Shown here in pieces: positions 27,610-38,922 of a stretch of DNA of 64,000 nucleotides (its first letter is position 1; each line of letters opens with the position of its first letter). Below the pieces are notes generated by a model. That model saw only the letters and a program-made list of their open reading frames with translations, was not told the origin of the DNA and did not search any database. Source of the stretch: Neocallimastix lanati (nom. inval.) (Eukaryota; Neocallimastigomycota; Neocallimastigomycetes; Neocallimastigales; Neocallimastigaceae); NCBI GenBank assembly GCA_016946835.1, contig JACVTC010000074.1, forward strand, positions 370,501 through 434,500, in the 5' to 3' direction. The position numbers were made by a program, and so were the translations under genes.

Positions 27610-29816
27610 TTAAACTTCAATTATACCACACCAGTGACCATCTTCATAACCCCAAGAACCATTATCATCGACTTCATAAACTTCATCTAATTTTTGACAA
27701 CATGGATGTCCAAAAACTTCAGACCAACATTCAGAGTCACTTTCCATTGAATCTTCGGCTTCAACGGATACATCATCATCATCAACAGTAACAGTTTCAG
27801 CTTCACTTTGTTCATCAACAACATCAGTGGTGACAGCTTCATTTGGTTCATCAACAACATTAGTAGTAGGAGCTGGTTGAGTTGGTTCAGCTACAACATT
27901 AGTAGTAGGGGCAACAGTTTCAGTTGATTCAGCTTGAGTTGGTGGAGGAACAATAGTAGAAATACCAGCTTCTAAAAGAGAACTAAATGAAATACCTGGG
28001 TTTTCTAATTCTTCATCAACTTCATAAGTGAAAAAACCTCCTTCTAAATATTCAGCAGCAAAGGAACAATCAATATCATATAAGTCACAAGCAAATCTGA
28101 ATTTATCGAGAATCCAACGTTTAATACCAAGAAAAGTATTAATACCAATGGTCACTGTGGTAAATTCAGAATTAGCTTGGTAAGTTCTGTAATCTCCACC
28201 TTCATCACCATCAACATGAACACGACCTGGAAGAGAACCATCTTCAGCTGGAGTTTTATCAATACGAACGGCTTCATCAATAAGTTTCTTAACTTCATCA
28301 ATATGATCGAAAAGAACTACTGGATTATAAATATTTTGAATTAATTCCTTGACAGTTTCAACGAAAGTAGTATCGTCATTTAAGATTAAAACCTCTGTAA
28401 TATGATGTGGATAAATATAATCTTCAAAGGTAACATTTGGCCAGGTGTAAGAAAGACCTAAAAGTTTCTTAGAATAGAAAGCACCACCGGAAAGATTGTT
28501 ACCTAATTCATTATCAAAATCGTATGGAATATAAATCCATTTACCAATCTCTTGGTTTTTGTACATGTAATAATTATGACCTGCATGATTAAAACGATCC
28601 CAAGAACCATTAAGCCATTCAGCAGCCATCGATTTAATGAAACCTTTAGTATCAATATAGTTATTCATTTCTTCTGGAGTTTGTGAAGCATCTAAGGATT
28701 TTAATAATTCAACCCATTCGGTATTATCAGTGAAATCTTCATTTACATTGGTACATTCATCAAAGCCGGTTTCAAGGGTAAGGAATTGATTTGGAGCTTT
28801 ACAGAAAATTAAACCAGTGGATCCCGTATCATTATATTCTCTTTCAATCCAATTAACCTTGATACTATCTTGAATTGTGTATAAACCGTAGTAGATATCA
28901 TTGATGTAAAGTTTAATATATCCCGTATTAATAGTTTTAATACCCATACGAGTGAAAATATCAGAAGTAAGCTTTGCACGAAGCATAGTGGGTTCATTGA
29001 TTACAGCACGAATTCTGAATTGAACACTGTCATAAAGATTTTGTTTACCACGAATTTTTAAATTGTATCCAATCTTTTTATAACTACGAGAGTTACTACC
29101 ACCAAGAGAAAAAGTAACCTTTGAGAAACTAGAAGTTTCACTATTTATTGATTAATCAGTTGAATAAAAAAAAGAATTTGAAAATAAAGTAAAAATATTT
29201 GAAAATAATAAAAAAAAATTAAAATAAATAATTTATAAAAAAAAATTATCCATAAAGATAAAAAAAATTTTTTTTTTCATAAAATTAATTTTATCACTTT
29301 AAAGAATAATAAAAATATATATATATATATTATTAAATAATAAAGATTTATATATATGTAAAAAAAAATTATACCCATTAATTTTAAATTCCATAGTAGC
29401 ATTTTTGGTTTTGTATTCAGTTACTATTTTATTTTTGTAAGCTTGTGTTAATAATTCATATCTTGGTTCTTCAGAAGTTAATAATTGCATAACAAGATCA
29501 TTAGTAAAAGTTTCACCTACTGTATCAGCAACATTAGCCGCTGCAACTAAATCATTATAATCATTTTCTGGAAGATGAACGTACATTTCACCAATTTCAT
29601 TATCTAATAACTCAAAAAGCTTAGAACGCTTTACCCCATCAAAAAAGCTTGTCTTTCCTGAGGCAAGACCTATAATATTATAATTATAATTATGATATGA
29701 ATATTAATATTTATATTTTTAATTTTTTTTAATGTATTTATTTTGAAATAAAAATTAACTATTCTTATAAACCTACATGAAAATATTGTTAAAACTAATA
29801 CAAATAAAGCTTTCAT
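27610..29816 (-). CDS. Secreted CotH-family protein with C-terminal fungal dockerin
   Basis: Three exons on the minus strand (29816-29777, 29669-29375, 29140-27610) join in frame to 621 residues. The introns start GTAGGT and GTATAA and both end in ATAG. The start gives a signal peptide, MKALFVLVLTIFSCLASG. The CotH domain follows: MLRAKLTSDIFTRMG, YIKLYINDIYYGLYTIQDSI, and the block HAGHNYYMYKN...WIYIPYDFDNELG, which in CotH kinases carries metal- and substrate-binding residues. A linker rich in Thr, Val, Glu and Asp (about 510-580) leads to the final 40-residue dockerin (CWSEVFGHPCC, WGYEDGHWCGI), a CBM10-like Cys-rich fold specific to anaerobic fungi that docks onto scaffoldin in the cellulosome. 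CotH proteins are atypical protein kinases first known from spore coats, and CotH-dockerin fusions are common in gut fungi. An extracellular cellulosome-associated role is inferred, but the substrate is unknown. Confidence 0.92.
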
Positions 29817-30014
29817 TTTTATATATTTAAATATTTATTATTTTATTCTTTGAATTTATTATATTTATTTATAATGATTTAATTTTTTTTTTCTTATTAC
29901 AAATAAATTATATTACAATATCATATTACTGTAATATAACTTTTATAATTTAAGAGATATTATTCCCTTCTAAAAAAAAATTTTTTTTGGAAAAACTTCG
30001 ATCTTATATACTTT

Positions 30015-30046
<32 letters not shown>

Positions 30047-30120
30047 AAAAAAACATAAATTTATTTATTTTATTTTTTTTTATACTTATTTAGTTTTTTT
30101 TTTTTTTTTTTTTTATTGAT
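29817..30120 (-). promoter_or_regulatory. Proximal upstream region of the CotH gene
   Basis: AT-rich stretch upstream of the CotH ATG. It contains several TATA-like words and a long run of TTTA repeats, and no coding frame. The 363-bp triplicate begins directly beyond it. Confidence 0.4.
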
Positions 30121-31209
30121 TTTGTATGTATTTTTTTCCCTGGAACGAATTATTACTTAATTTATTTATTTTATTTATTTATTTATTTATTTTATTTATT
30201 ACTTTATTAATATATTTATTTAAATAATATTACTGAAAATGTAACTATAAACCTTAATTATTAATAAATTATTAAATTTAATATATCACGTGCCATAATT
30301 ATAAATTATGAAAATTGTGCATAGAATAGAATAAGATAAATATTTAAAAACTTTTAAAAAAAATGTTTATTAATAATAATATTAATGATAATCATTTCAC
30401 TGCTAATCATTGAATGTTTTATAAAATATCAATATTGTAATTCTCACTTTCTCTCTTTTACTATTTTTTTTTAAATATTTTATTTTGTATGTATTTTTTT
30501 CCCTGGAACGAATTATTACTTAATTTATTTATTTTATTTATTTATTTATTTATTTTATTTATTACTTTATTAATATATTTATTTAAATAATATTACTGAA
30601 AATGTAACTATAAACCTTAATTATTAATAAATTATTAAATTTAATATATCACGTGCCATAATTATAAATTATGAAAATTGTGCATAGAATAGAATAAGAT
30701 AAATATTTAAAAACTTTTAAAAAAAATGTTTATTAATAATAATATTAATGATAATCATTTCACTGCTAATCATTGAATGTTTTATAAAATATCAATATTG
30801 TAATTCTCACTTTCTCTCTTTTACTATTTTTTTTTAAATATTTTATTTTGTATGTATTTTTTTCCCTGGAACGAATTATTACTTAATTTATTTATTTTAT
30901 TTATTTATTTATTTATTTTATTTATTACTTTATTAATATATTTATTTAAATAATATTACTGAAAATGTAACTATAAACCTTAATTATTAATAAATTATTA
31001 AATTTAATATATCACGTGCCATAATTATAAATTATGAAAATTGTGCATAGAATAGAATAAGATAAATATTTAAAAACTTTTAAAAAAAATGTTTATTAAT
31101 AATAATATTAATGATAATCATTTCACTGCTAATCATTGAATGTTTTATAAAATATCAATATTGTAATTCTCACTTTCTCTCTTTTACTATTTTTTTTTAA
31201 ATATTTTAA
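30121..31209. repeat. Three tandem 363-bp repeats upstream of the CotH gene
   Basis: Units start at 30121, 30484 and 30847 and appear identical by eye. Each contains the island TTTCCCTGGAACGAAT and, 166 bp into the unit, the palindrome CACGTG (30287, 30650, 31013). CACGTG is the E-box bound by bHLH factors. The repeat lies 300-1400 bp upstream of the CotH start, so a regulatory effect is possible. Near identity implies recent amplification. Confidence 0.9.
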
Positions 31210-31435
31210 ATAGTCTAAAAAGATAAGAACACTTTTTATCTATCTAATGAATTATTGATTATTGTATGAAGTAAAAGTATTTCATTATAAAGAATGGATG
31301 ACTACTATTGAAGCGTTCATTCATTCCATTTTAATATTCATGATATGACTTAATAAAAGATCTCCCTAAACAAAAAAAAAGTGACATTCTTATAAATATA
31401 AAAAAAAAAAATATAGAATATCATTAATAAGTTTA

Positions 31436-32835
31436 TTATTTATTATTATTATTTATGATTTATTATTTATTATTTATTATTTATTATTTATTATTTATTA
31501 TTTATTATTTATTATTTATTACTTATTATTTATTATTTATTATTTATTATTTATTATTTATTATTTATTATTTATTATTTATTATTTATTATTTATTATT
31601 TATTATTTATTATTTATTATTTATTATTTATTATTTATTATTTATTATTTATTAGTTATTATTTATTATTTATTATTTATTATTTATTATTTATTATTTA
31701 TTATTTATTATTTATTATATATTATTTATTAATAAATACTCTTTTTATTATTTATTATTTATTATTTATTATTCAATTATTTATTATTTATTATTTATTA
31801 TTTATTATTTATTATTTATTATTTATTATTTATTATTTATTATTTATTATTTATTATTTAATAATAAATACTTTTTTTATTATTTATTATTTATTATTTT
31901 TATTTATTATTTATTATTTGTTATTATTTATTTATTATTTATTATTTATTAACAAATACTCTTTATTATTATTTATTATTTATTATTTATTAATAAATAC
32001 TCTTTTTATTATTTATTATTTATTATTTATTAATAAATACTCTTTATTATTATTTATTATTTATTATTTATTATTTATTATTTATTATTTATAATTTATT
32101 ATTTATTATTTATAATTTATTATTTATTATTTATTATTTATTATTTATTATTTATTATTTATTATTTATTATTTATTATTTATTATTATTATTATTATTT
32201 ATTATTTATTATTTATTATTTATTATTTATTATTTATTATTTATTATTTATTATTTATTATTTATTATTTATTATTTATTAGTTATTATTTATTATTTAT
32301 TATTTATTATTTATTATTTATTATTTATTATTTATTAGTTATTATTTATTATTTATTATTTATTATTTATTATTTATTATTTATTATTTATTATTTATTA
32401 TATATTATTTATTAATAAATACTCTTTTTATTATTTATTATTTATTATTTATTATTCAATTATTTATTATTTATTATTTATTATTTATTATTTATTATTT
32501 ATTATTTATTATTTATTATTTATTATTTATTATTTAATAATAAATACTTTTTTTATTATTTATTATTTATTATTTTTATTTATTATTTATTATTTGTTAT
32601 TATTTATTTATTATTTATTATTTATTAACAAATACTCTTTATTATTATTTATTATTTATTATTTATTAATAAATACTCTTTTTATTATTTATTAATAAAT
32701 ACTCTTTATTATTATTTATTATTTATTATTTATTATTTATTATTTATTATTTATTATTTATAATTTATTATTTATTAATAAATACTTCTTTTTATTATTT
32801 ATTATTTATTATTTATTATTCAATTATTTATTTAA
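31436..32835. repeat. TTATTTA heptamer array with higher-order structure
   Basis: About 1.4 kb of TTATTTA units interrupted by AATAAATACTCTTTTT spacers. The block with ATATATTATTTATTAATAAA at about 31717 recurs about 683 bp later at 32400, showing a large internal duplication. Open frames here only reflect the repeat. Confidence 0.9.
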
Positions 32836-33289
32836 TTATTGGTAAAAGAAATTAAAAATATATTAAAATATTTAAATTTAATATTTAAAATTTCCTCTAT
32901 CAAAAAAAAATTTAATTTTTTTTATTTTTTTTTTATTTATTTATTTTTTTTTTTATTTATTTTGTATAATTTTAATTAAAATCTTATATACAGAAATAAT
33001 TAATGGAATAATTAAATAATAAATAATAATAAAATGAGTGTTTATTAATAAATATATTAATATAAATGTAACCTTTCCATTCTCATATATATAATATATA
33101 TATAATTAAGATATAATATATAATGTATTATATAACCAATATAATATAATATATAGAATATATAATACATACAGAATAATTAAAAATTAAAAATTAAAAA
33201 TTTAGATGAACCATCCATTAAAAAAAAATTTTTTTAATATTTATTGAATAAATAAATTAAAAAAAAAAAAATAAAAGTATCACCTCTAT
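32836..33289. other. AT-rich spacer
   Basis: T-rich tracts, then ATATA-rich DNA. No gene or recognisable signal. Confidence 0.5.
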
Positions 33290-33745
33290 ATAAATATAAA
33301 TATAAATATATAAATATATAATTATAAATATATAAATATAAATATAAATATATAAATATAAATATAAATATATAAATATAAATATATAAATATAAATATA
33401 AATATATAAATATAAATATAAATATATAAATATAAATATAAATATATAAATATAAATATAAATATAAATATAAATATAAATATATAAATATAAATATAAA
33501 TATATAAATATAAATATAAATATATAAATATAAATATATAAATATATAATTATAAATATATAAATATAAATATAAATATATAAATATAAATATAAATATA
33601 TAAATATAAATATAAATATATAAATATAAATATAAATATAAATATAAATATAAATATATAAATATAAATATAAATATATAAATATAAATATAAATATAAA
33701 TATAAATATAAATATAAATATAAATATATAAATATAAATATAGTT
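33290..33745. repeat. AAATAT minisatellite
   Basis: Alternating TAAATATAAATATA and TAAATATA words in a quasi-periodic array. A segment with ATATATAATTATAAATATAT occurs near 33310 and again near 33540, indicating an internal duplication of about 230 bp. Confidence 0.9.
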
Positions 33746-34156
33746 TATGCTAAAATATATTTAAAATATATAATAAATAAGTGAATAATAATAAGAAAAT
33801 AATAGAAAGATTGATATTTCTGAAATTTGAAATGTTGTTTTTTTTTATTATTAATATATTTATTTAATAATAAACACATACATACATTATATCAATATAT
33901 AAATAATACAAATATCAATATATAAAAAAAAAACAGAAAAAAAGAAAAATAGAATGTTTCTTTTCTTTTTTTTTTAAAATGCATATCAAGTGAATGCTTT
34001 TTTACACAAAATAAATGAATTTTATTACATAATTTTTTTTTTACTGCCACAAATTATATTGTGAAACTTTAAAACTTTATTTATTTATTTATTTATTATT
34101 TATTCATTCATTCATTTACTTATTTAGTAAGAGTATGAATATCTTTATTTTTTTTT
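33746..34156. other. AT-rich spacer
   Basis: No gene. Ordinary low-complexity DNA. Confidence 0.5.
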
Positions 34157-34530
34157 AAAAAAAAAAAAAAAAAAGATTAATAGATAAAAAAAAAAATAAA
34201 TAGAATTTGTCCAATTAGAACATTTCAAATAATATTTTAAATAATAATGTGAAATATAATAAAATTAATATAAAAATATCTTCATTTTTAAAATCATAAA
34301 TAAATATAAAACATTAACATTTATAATTAATAATAATAATTTAAAAAAAAAAAAAAAAAAAGATTAATAGATAAAAAAAAAAATAAATAGAATTTGTCCA
34401 ATTAGAACATTTCAAATAATATTTTAAATAATAATGTGAAATATAATAAAATTAATATAAAAATATCTTCATTTTTAAAATCATAAATAAATATAAAACA
34501 TTAACATTTATAATTAATAATAATAATAAG
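34157..34530. repeat. 187-bp tandem duplication
   Basis: Two adjacent copies; GATTAATAGATAAAAA starts at 34175 and again at 34362. They include the shared word AATTTGTCCAATTAGAAC and appear essentially identical. Confidence 0.9.
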
Positions 34531-35339
34531 AATTATATAAAATATTATAAATAAATATAAAACATCAACATTTATAAGTAATAATAATAATAGTAGAAAG
34601 ATTGTATTTCTAATTAATAATAATAAAAAATTATTAAAACATAATTTTATAAATAAATAAAAATTAAAAAGTGTAATGCATAAAACCATAAATATTAATT
34701 ATGTTCATTATTTAGGATACATCCATAAAAAAAAAAAAAAAAAAAAAAAGAATATTTGGTTAGATATATTAAAATATTTTTATTTTCATTACTTTATTTT
34801 TATTATTTTAAACTATATTTTATATAATATATATTTATAATAAATATTTTTTAATTATTTTTTATTAGTTATAATTATGAATATGACTTATTTTCATATG
34901 ATCCTTACTATCTCTAAATAAAAAGGTGTGATAATTCAATCATTGAATTATTTCTAATGTTGTTTCTACTCATTTTATGGATTTTTTTTGATATTTTATT
35001 ATATTTTATTTTATTTTTATTTTATTTTCATTTTTATTTTATTTAATTTATACTTTATATTTAAATTTCATAATTATAAAATTATATTATGTTTGACACT
35101 TTTGACATTTTTTTTTTTCTTTAAAAAATTATTTCATTATTATAATAATAATTATTTCATAATAATAAAAATAATTAATAATTATAAAATGGGTTTTAAT
35201 TCATAATTATAATTAGTACTTTTATACTCTATTTATTATGATATTTTAACAATAATTTGTAAAAGTTTGATATGATAATATTGAATACACTCTATTTTTA
35301 ATTATTTTTTATTAAAAAACAAAACAAAAAAAAAAAAAA
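34531..35339. other. AT-rich intergenic DNA
   Basis: Homopolymers and TTTTA runs. Open frames are low complexity. Nothing recognised. Confidence 0.5.
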
Positions 35340-36071
35340 AAACATTGTAGGTGATTAAGAATACTCTTGACGAATACCACGATAAATTGTAAATTTTTTA
35401 TGAAAGTGTACCATTAAAGTTTTTAAGAACTTTCAAAGCTGTTTTTTTTTTTTTAGGTAAAGAAAAGTAAGAAAGGTAAATTGAATCATTATATTTTCTT
35501 CAGTGGTAAAAATTATAAAAAACTGAAACAAATAAATTAATTTATTCTTCTATATTTCTAGAACCAAAACTGTTCTGATCTAATATTTCCATGAGAAAAA
35601 AGCTTAATCTGAAATTCTTTTAGTGAGTGACGTGACAATTTTTGTTTTTATGACAGAATCTTTAATCCTACATTAATGAGTGAAATTCAAACAATTAATG
35701 ATTAAACAATCAGAAAGATTCCCCCCCCCCTTTTTTTTTTTCTTAGGAATGAAAACAATAGAAACAGAATTCCATTTCATCAGGAGAAAGAAGAAACTGT
35801 TTAGTATATATATACCTTTTCAATAATTTTTCATTTAGGACAATGGACTGAGTTATATCTGAAGCAAGTTCTCATCATCTTCTACTAAAAAAAAAAAAAA
35901 AAAAAAAAAAAGGGTTGAGTTGATCTTTTTTTTTTTGAGATACTGGAAATATTACCATTACTTTCCTTGTTTTTTTTTTTAATGTACGCAGGTGTTTGGG
36001 AAGAAGAGAGAGAGAGAAAAAAAAAAGGTTAAAGAGATTTTTACTTAAGTCTAATCCAACAATATTGAGGG

Positions 36072-36106
<35 letters not shown>

Positions 36107-36140
36107 ACATTCTTTGATATAGAATGAATCAATTTTTATT
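35340..36140 (-). other. Unexplained complex segment, possible gene relic
   Basis: Composition rises and several short protein-like frames occur on the minus strand, such as ALKVLKNFNGTLS (about 35395-35440) and MEILDQNSFGSRNIEE (about 35550-35595), separated by T tracts that could be intron ends. FGS and ALKVLK recall the glycine loop and catalytic lysine of a protein kinase N-lobe, but the pieces cannot be joined with confidence. It could equally be a spliced non-coding RNA. Confidence 0.2.
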
Positions 36141-36466
36141 TTTTAAAAAATTTAATTTACCTTATTATAATAAATAATTTATCATGAAAGAAAATGGCTT
36201 CATATTTCTTTATACAAATTTGACTTGACCATTTAATGTTCATTCATGAACTTGAATCTTGAAATGAATATATTAAAAAAAAAAAAAACAATAAAAAATA
36301 TATAAAAGTATAAAAATATTATATTTTATATACTTAACATTTCTGCCAAAGAAGGACAAAGAACAAAAGTAACCAACCATCCAGAAGGTAGGTATAAAAA
36401 TTATTATTATTATTATTATTATTATCATTAAAACAACGTTAAAAAAATAAAATAAAAAATAAATTT

Positions 36467-36539
36467 TACCCGAACCCGGGTTCGAACCGGAGACCTTTTG
36501 CGTGTAAAGCAAACGTGATAACCACTACACTATTCGGAT
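36467..36539 (-). tRNA. tRNA-Val (anticodon TAC)
   Basis: 73 nt without intron. All arms can be drawn: acceptor ATCCGAA/TTCGGGT (one G-T pair), D arm within GTGTAGTGGTTATCAC (A box), anticodon stem TTTGC/GCAAA with loop TTTACAC, so anticodon TAC, and T arm TCCGG-TTCGAAC-CCGGG (B box). CCA is not encoded, as in eukaryotes. A T-rich stretch downstream would terminate RNA polymerase III. It closely resembles other eukaryotic tRNA-Val genes. Confidence 0.95.
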
Positions 36540-36554
36540 ATTATTTGCCAATTG

Positions 36555-37195
36555 TGTTACGATACAAATAATAAATAAAAAATAAATAAAAAATTAAATA
36601 AACTATTAAGATTAATTAATAAATAATTAATTCAATAAATTAGTCTAGTTTTAGAATAACTCTAAATTATTCATAGTAATAAACTCAAATAAATTTATCT
36701 TAATAATACGCAAATAAAATATTATAGCAATAAATTATTATAAATTAAAGTTATTAATATAAATTAATCAACAAATAATATACGTTAAATAAACTGCAAA
36801 TTAAATTAAATTTATCTTTAATAATTAAATAAAAAAAAAAAAAAAAAAATTTTTTTTAAAGATAATTAAATAGTATTCATATTATTCAATTTAATTAAAT
36901 AATAAAGTATATATTATAAGTAATAAATAATAATAATAATAAAATTTATTTGTAAAATTTTAAAAAAAAAAAAAAATTTATTAGAAAAATTTTAATATAA
37001 AAAAAAAAAAAATTTTTATTAAAAAAAAAAAAAAAAAAATAAAATAAAATAAAAATAAAATATAACGGAAGAACTTTAAGAAGTTCTATTATAAAATTAT
37101 TATTTATTTTTCAAAAAAGAATATTGTTGCTTTAGAAGCAATAATATAAATAAAATAATAAGTGGTTTCCGTGATTAGTTTATTCTTTCACAGTC
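36555..37195 (+). other. Candidate 5' LTR/leader of element B
   Basis: AT-rich, ending in a more complex part with two hairpins (AGAACTT/AAGTTCT near 37072-37090 and TTGCTT/AAGCAA near 37128-37146). The LTR status is unproven because no second copy exists in the window. Confidence 0.3.
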
Positions 37196-37503
37196 GGCGC
37201 GCTGGGAAGCTCTGAACTATTCTACAAACGTATAAACGTGTAGGAGAATCACTGGTACGAGTAGTACATGACGCCTGAGCAAGTGGGCAAGCTGGCTACG
37301 AGTATACTACCTACTTATTACTTATATTATTGGAAAATCGTAATTAATATTCTTTTGAGAATTATTAATAATAAATATTTATAATTTAACTTTTTATTCT
37401 TCTTTAAATATTCAAATAATAAAAATTTATAAATACCATTATACTACTTAACCTTTTATTTTTTTTTTAATATTTTCTAGGATATTATTGTATAAAATAT
37501 ATT

Positions 37504-37541
<38 letters not shown>

Positions 37542-37663
37542 AATAAATATATAATAAAAAAAATAAAATTAGAAAACCATAAAATTTAAATTAAGGAAAA
37601 CAATTAAAGAAAAGTATTTTTTTTAGTTGGAGGAACTGCTTCTGTTCTCTTGACTGATTGATA

Positions 37664-37856
37664 CTTATAGTAGGAATCTCTTACCCTTAATACTAGTGTA
37701 TTATTGCAGTAAGAGCTAACGGACTGTAGAATAAGAATCAATACGGGGGAGTAGGCGCTGATTATAAGTAGAGATCTACGTTAGATGTAGACGTAGTGTA
37801 AAACTCCTATAATCAGTGGGACCAAACGTCGTATTATTCTACAACCGTACTATAAG
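37664..37856 (+). ncRNA. Structured leader RNA of element B
   Basis: A nested fold is visible. The outer stem is CTTATAGT (37664) with ACTATAAG (37849). Inside it is a side hairpin CTCTTAC (37678)/GTAAGAG (37709), then ACGG (37719)/CCGT (37845) stacked on GTAGAATAA (37726)/TTATTCTAC (37834). Within that lie the unpaired CGGGGGAGTAGGCG (37744-37757), the stem CTGATTATA (37758)/TATAATCAG (37808) and a small hairpin GAC-CAAAC-GTC (37820-37830). Element C has the same layout with different stem bases. It lies about 110 nt upstream of the gag ATG. Packaging, dimerisation or translation initiation are possible roles. Confidence 0.65.
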
Positions 37857-37939
37857 GACGGGAAATCATTCAAGATAAACTAAAGATAATAAGAATTAAT
37901 AATTAAATATTACTACTTCTACTAATAATAATAATTAAC

Positions 37940-37964
37940 AAAAAAAAAAAAAAAAAAAAAAAAA
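37940..37964 (+). promoter_or_regulatory. Poly(A) tract abutting the gag start of element B
   Basis: 25 A residues run directly into the gag ATG. The same arrangement occurs in elements C (28 A) and D (27 A). Untemplated poly(A) leaders of poxvirus mRNAs allow cap-independent-like initiation; a similar role here is only an inference. Confidence 0.5.
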
Positions 37965-38897
37965 ATGGAAACAACTACCAAAGCTATCACTTTTAGTAGA
38001 TTACCAATATTAGGTGAAGAAAAAGTCCAATATGAAGAATGGAAATTCGCATTTGAAAATTGGTGTCGAAAATATAAAATTGAAAACGAAGAAAAGAATG
38101 AATATTTAATTGCTGTAACTACAGATAAAGCAAGAACTATTGTTATAAATTCTTTAAATAAAACACAAGCTGACTCTTATGAAATAATTTTAGAAAACTT
38201 AAAGAAAAGATTTAAACCTTGTACGCCAAAGAATGTAAAATTTTTGGAAATATCAACATTAACCATTAAGAAAGGTGAAAAAGTTTCAGACTTCGATACA
38301 AAATTCTTACAACTCTTAAATCAATTACAATTAGATGGAAAGGATTATATTAGTACTCCATACTACATAAATGCATTTAGAAACTGGTCTAAAATGTATG
38401 AGTATTTGTTAGAATCAGAACCTACTAAATTAAGTGATGCAATGGAAATAACTTCAAAAAAGGAAAAAATGCTTAAACTTCTTGAAGACAATAAACCAAA
38501 ATCTAAAACTCAATTCTCAAATGTAAAGAAGAATCTAAATAATACTAATAATAACAATAATAAAAATACTAATTTTAGATCTTTTAACACTGATTATTAC
38601 AATAAAATTCCTTTTATCTCTAATACTAGAACTAATGAAAATTTCAGTTATAATAATAAATTTAGAAACAATAACTATAACAACAATTTTACTACAAATA
38701 AAAATTTTTACAACCCTGTAGAATTCAACAAAGGAGTCGAACAGAAAAGAGCAACTTTAAAAGGTTCTCAATTCACTGATAAAGAACTAGATGATATAAC
38801 AAAAAAATTATCCGATTTAAAAATCAACCTATGCATAAATTGTCAGCGTATTGGTCACATTGTTGAAGAATGTCCAGAATTAAACCATTTAAATTAG
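37965..38897 (+). CDS. Gag of element B
   Basis: 310 residues, uninterrupted. The N-terminal half has the retrotransposon gag fold pattern (YEEWKFAFENWCRKYKI, LKKRFKPCTPKNVKFLEIST, KVSDFDTKFLQLLNQL). An Asn-rich segment (about 190-250) precedes a single zinc knuckle, CINCQRIGHIVEEC (CX2CX4HX4C), near residues 292-305. Gag assembles virus-like particles and binds RNA. The start is the ATG after the poly(A) tract. The stop TAG follows a -1 slippery heptamer. Intact coding suggests recent activity or selection. Confidence 0.88.
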   Translation: METTTKAITFSRLPILGEEKVQYEEWKFAFENWCRKYKIENEEKNEYLIAVTTDKARTIVINSLNKTQADSYEIILENLKKRFKPCTPKNVKFLEISTLTIKKGEKVSDFDTKFLQLLNQLQLDGKDYISTPYYINAFRNWSKMYEYLLESEPTKLSDAMEITSKKEKMLKLLEDNKPKSKTQFSNVKKNLNNTNNNNNKNTNFRSFNTDYYNKIPFISNTRTNENFSYNNKFRNNNYNNNFTTNKNFYNPVEFNKGVEQKRATLKGSQFTDKELDDITKKLSDLKINLCINCQRIGHIVEECPELNHLN

Positions 38898-38922
38898 TTA
38901 TCGGGAGTACGCAATCTCCCGA
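38888..38922 (+). promoter_or_regulatory. -1 ribosomal frameshift signal of element B
   Basis: Slippery heptamer T TTA AAT in the gag frame (38888-38894), stop TAG at once, 6-nt spacer TAGTTA, then hairpin TCGGGAG (38901-38907), loop TACGCAAT, CTCCCGA (38916-38922). A shift to -1 at this point opens exactly the frame of the following linker. Element C has the same arrangement. Confidence 0.75.

Noticed and set aside
30121-31209. CRISPR-like reading of the regular repeats
   Set aside because: Repeats are directly adjacent 363-bp units without spacers, in a eukaryotic genome.
31455-31655. Open frame of YYLLFII repeats
   Set aside because: Translation of the TTATTTA array, no gene signals.
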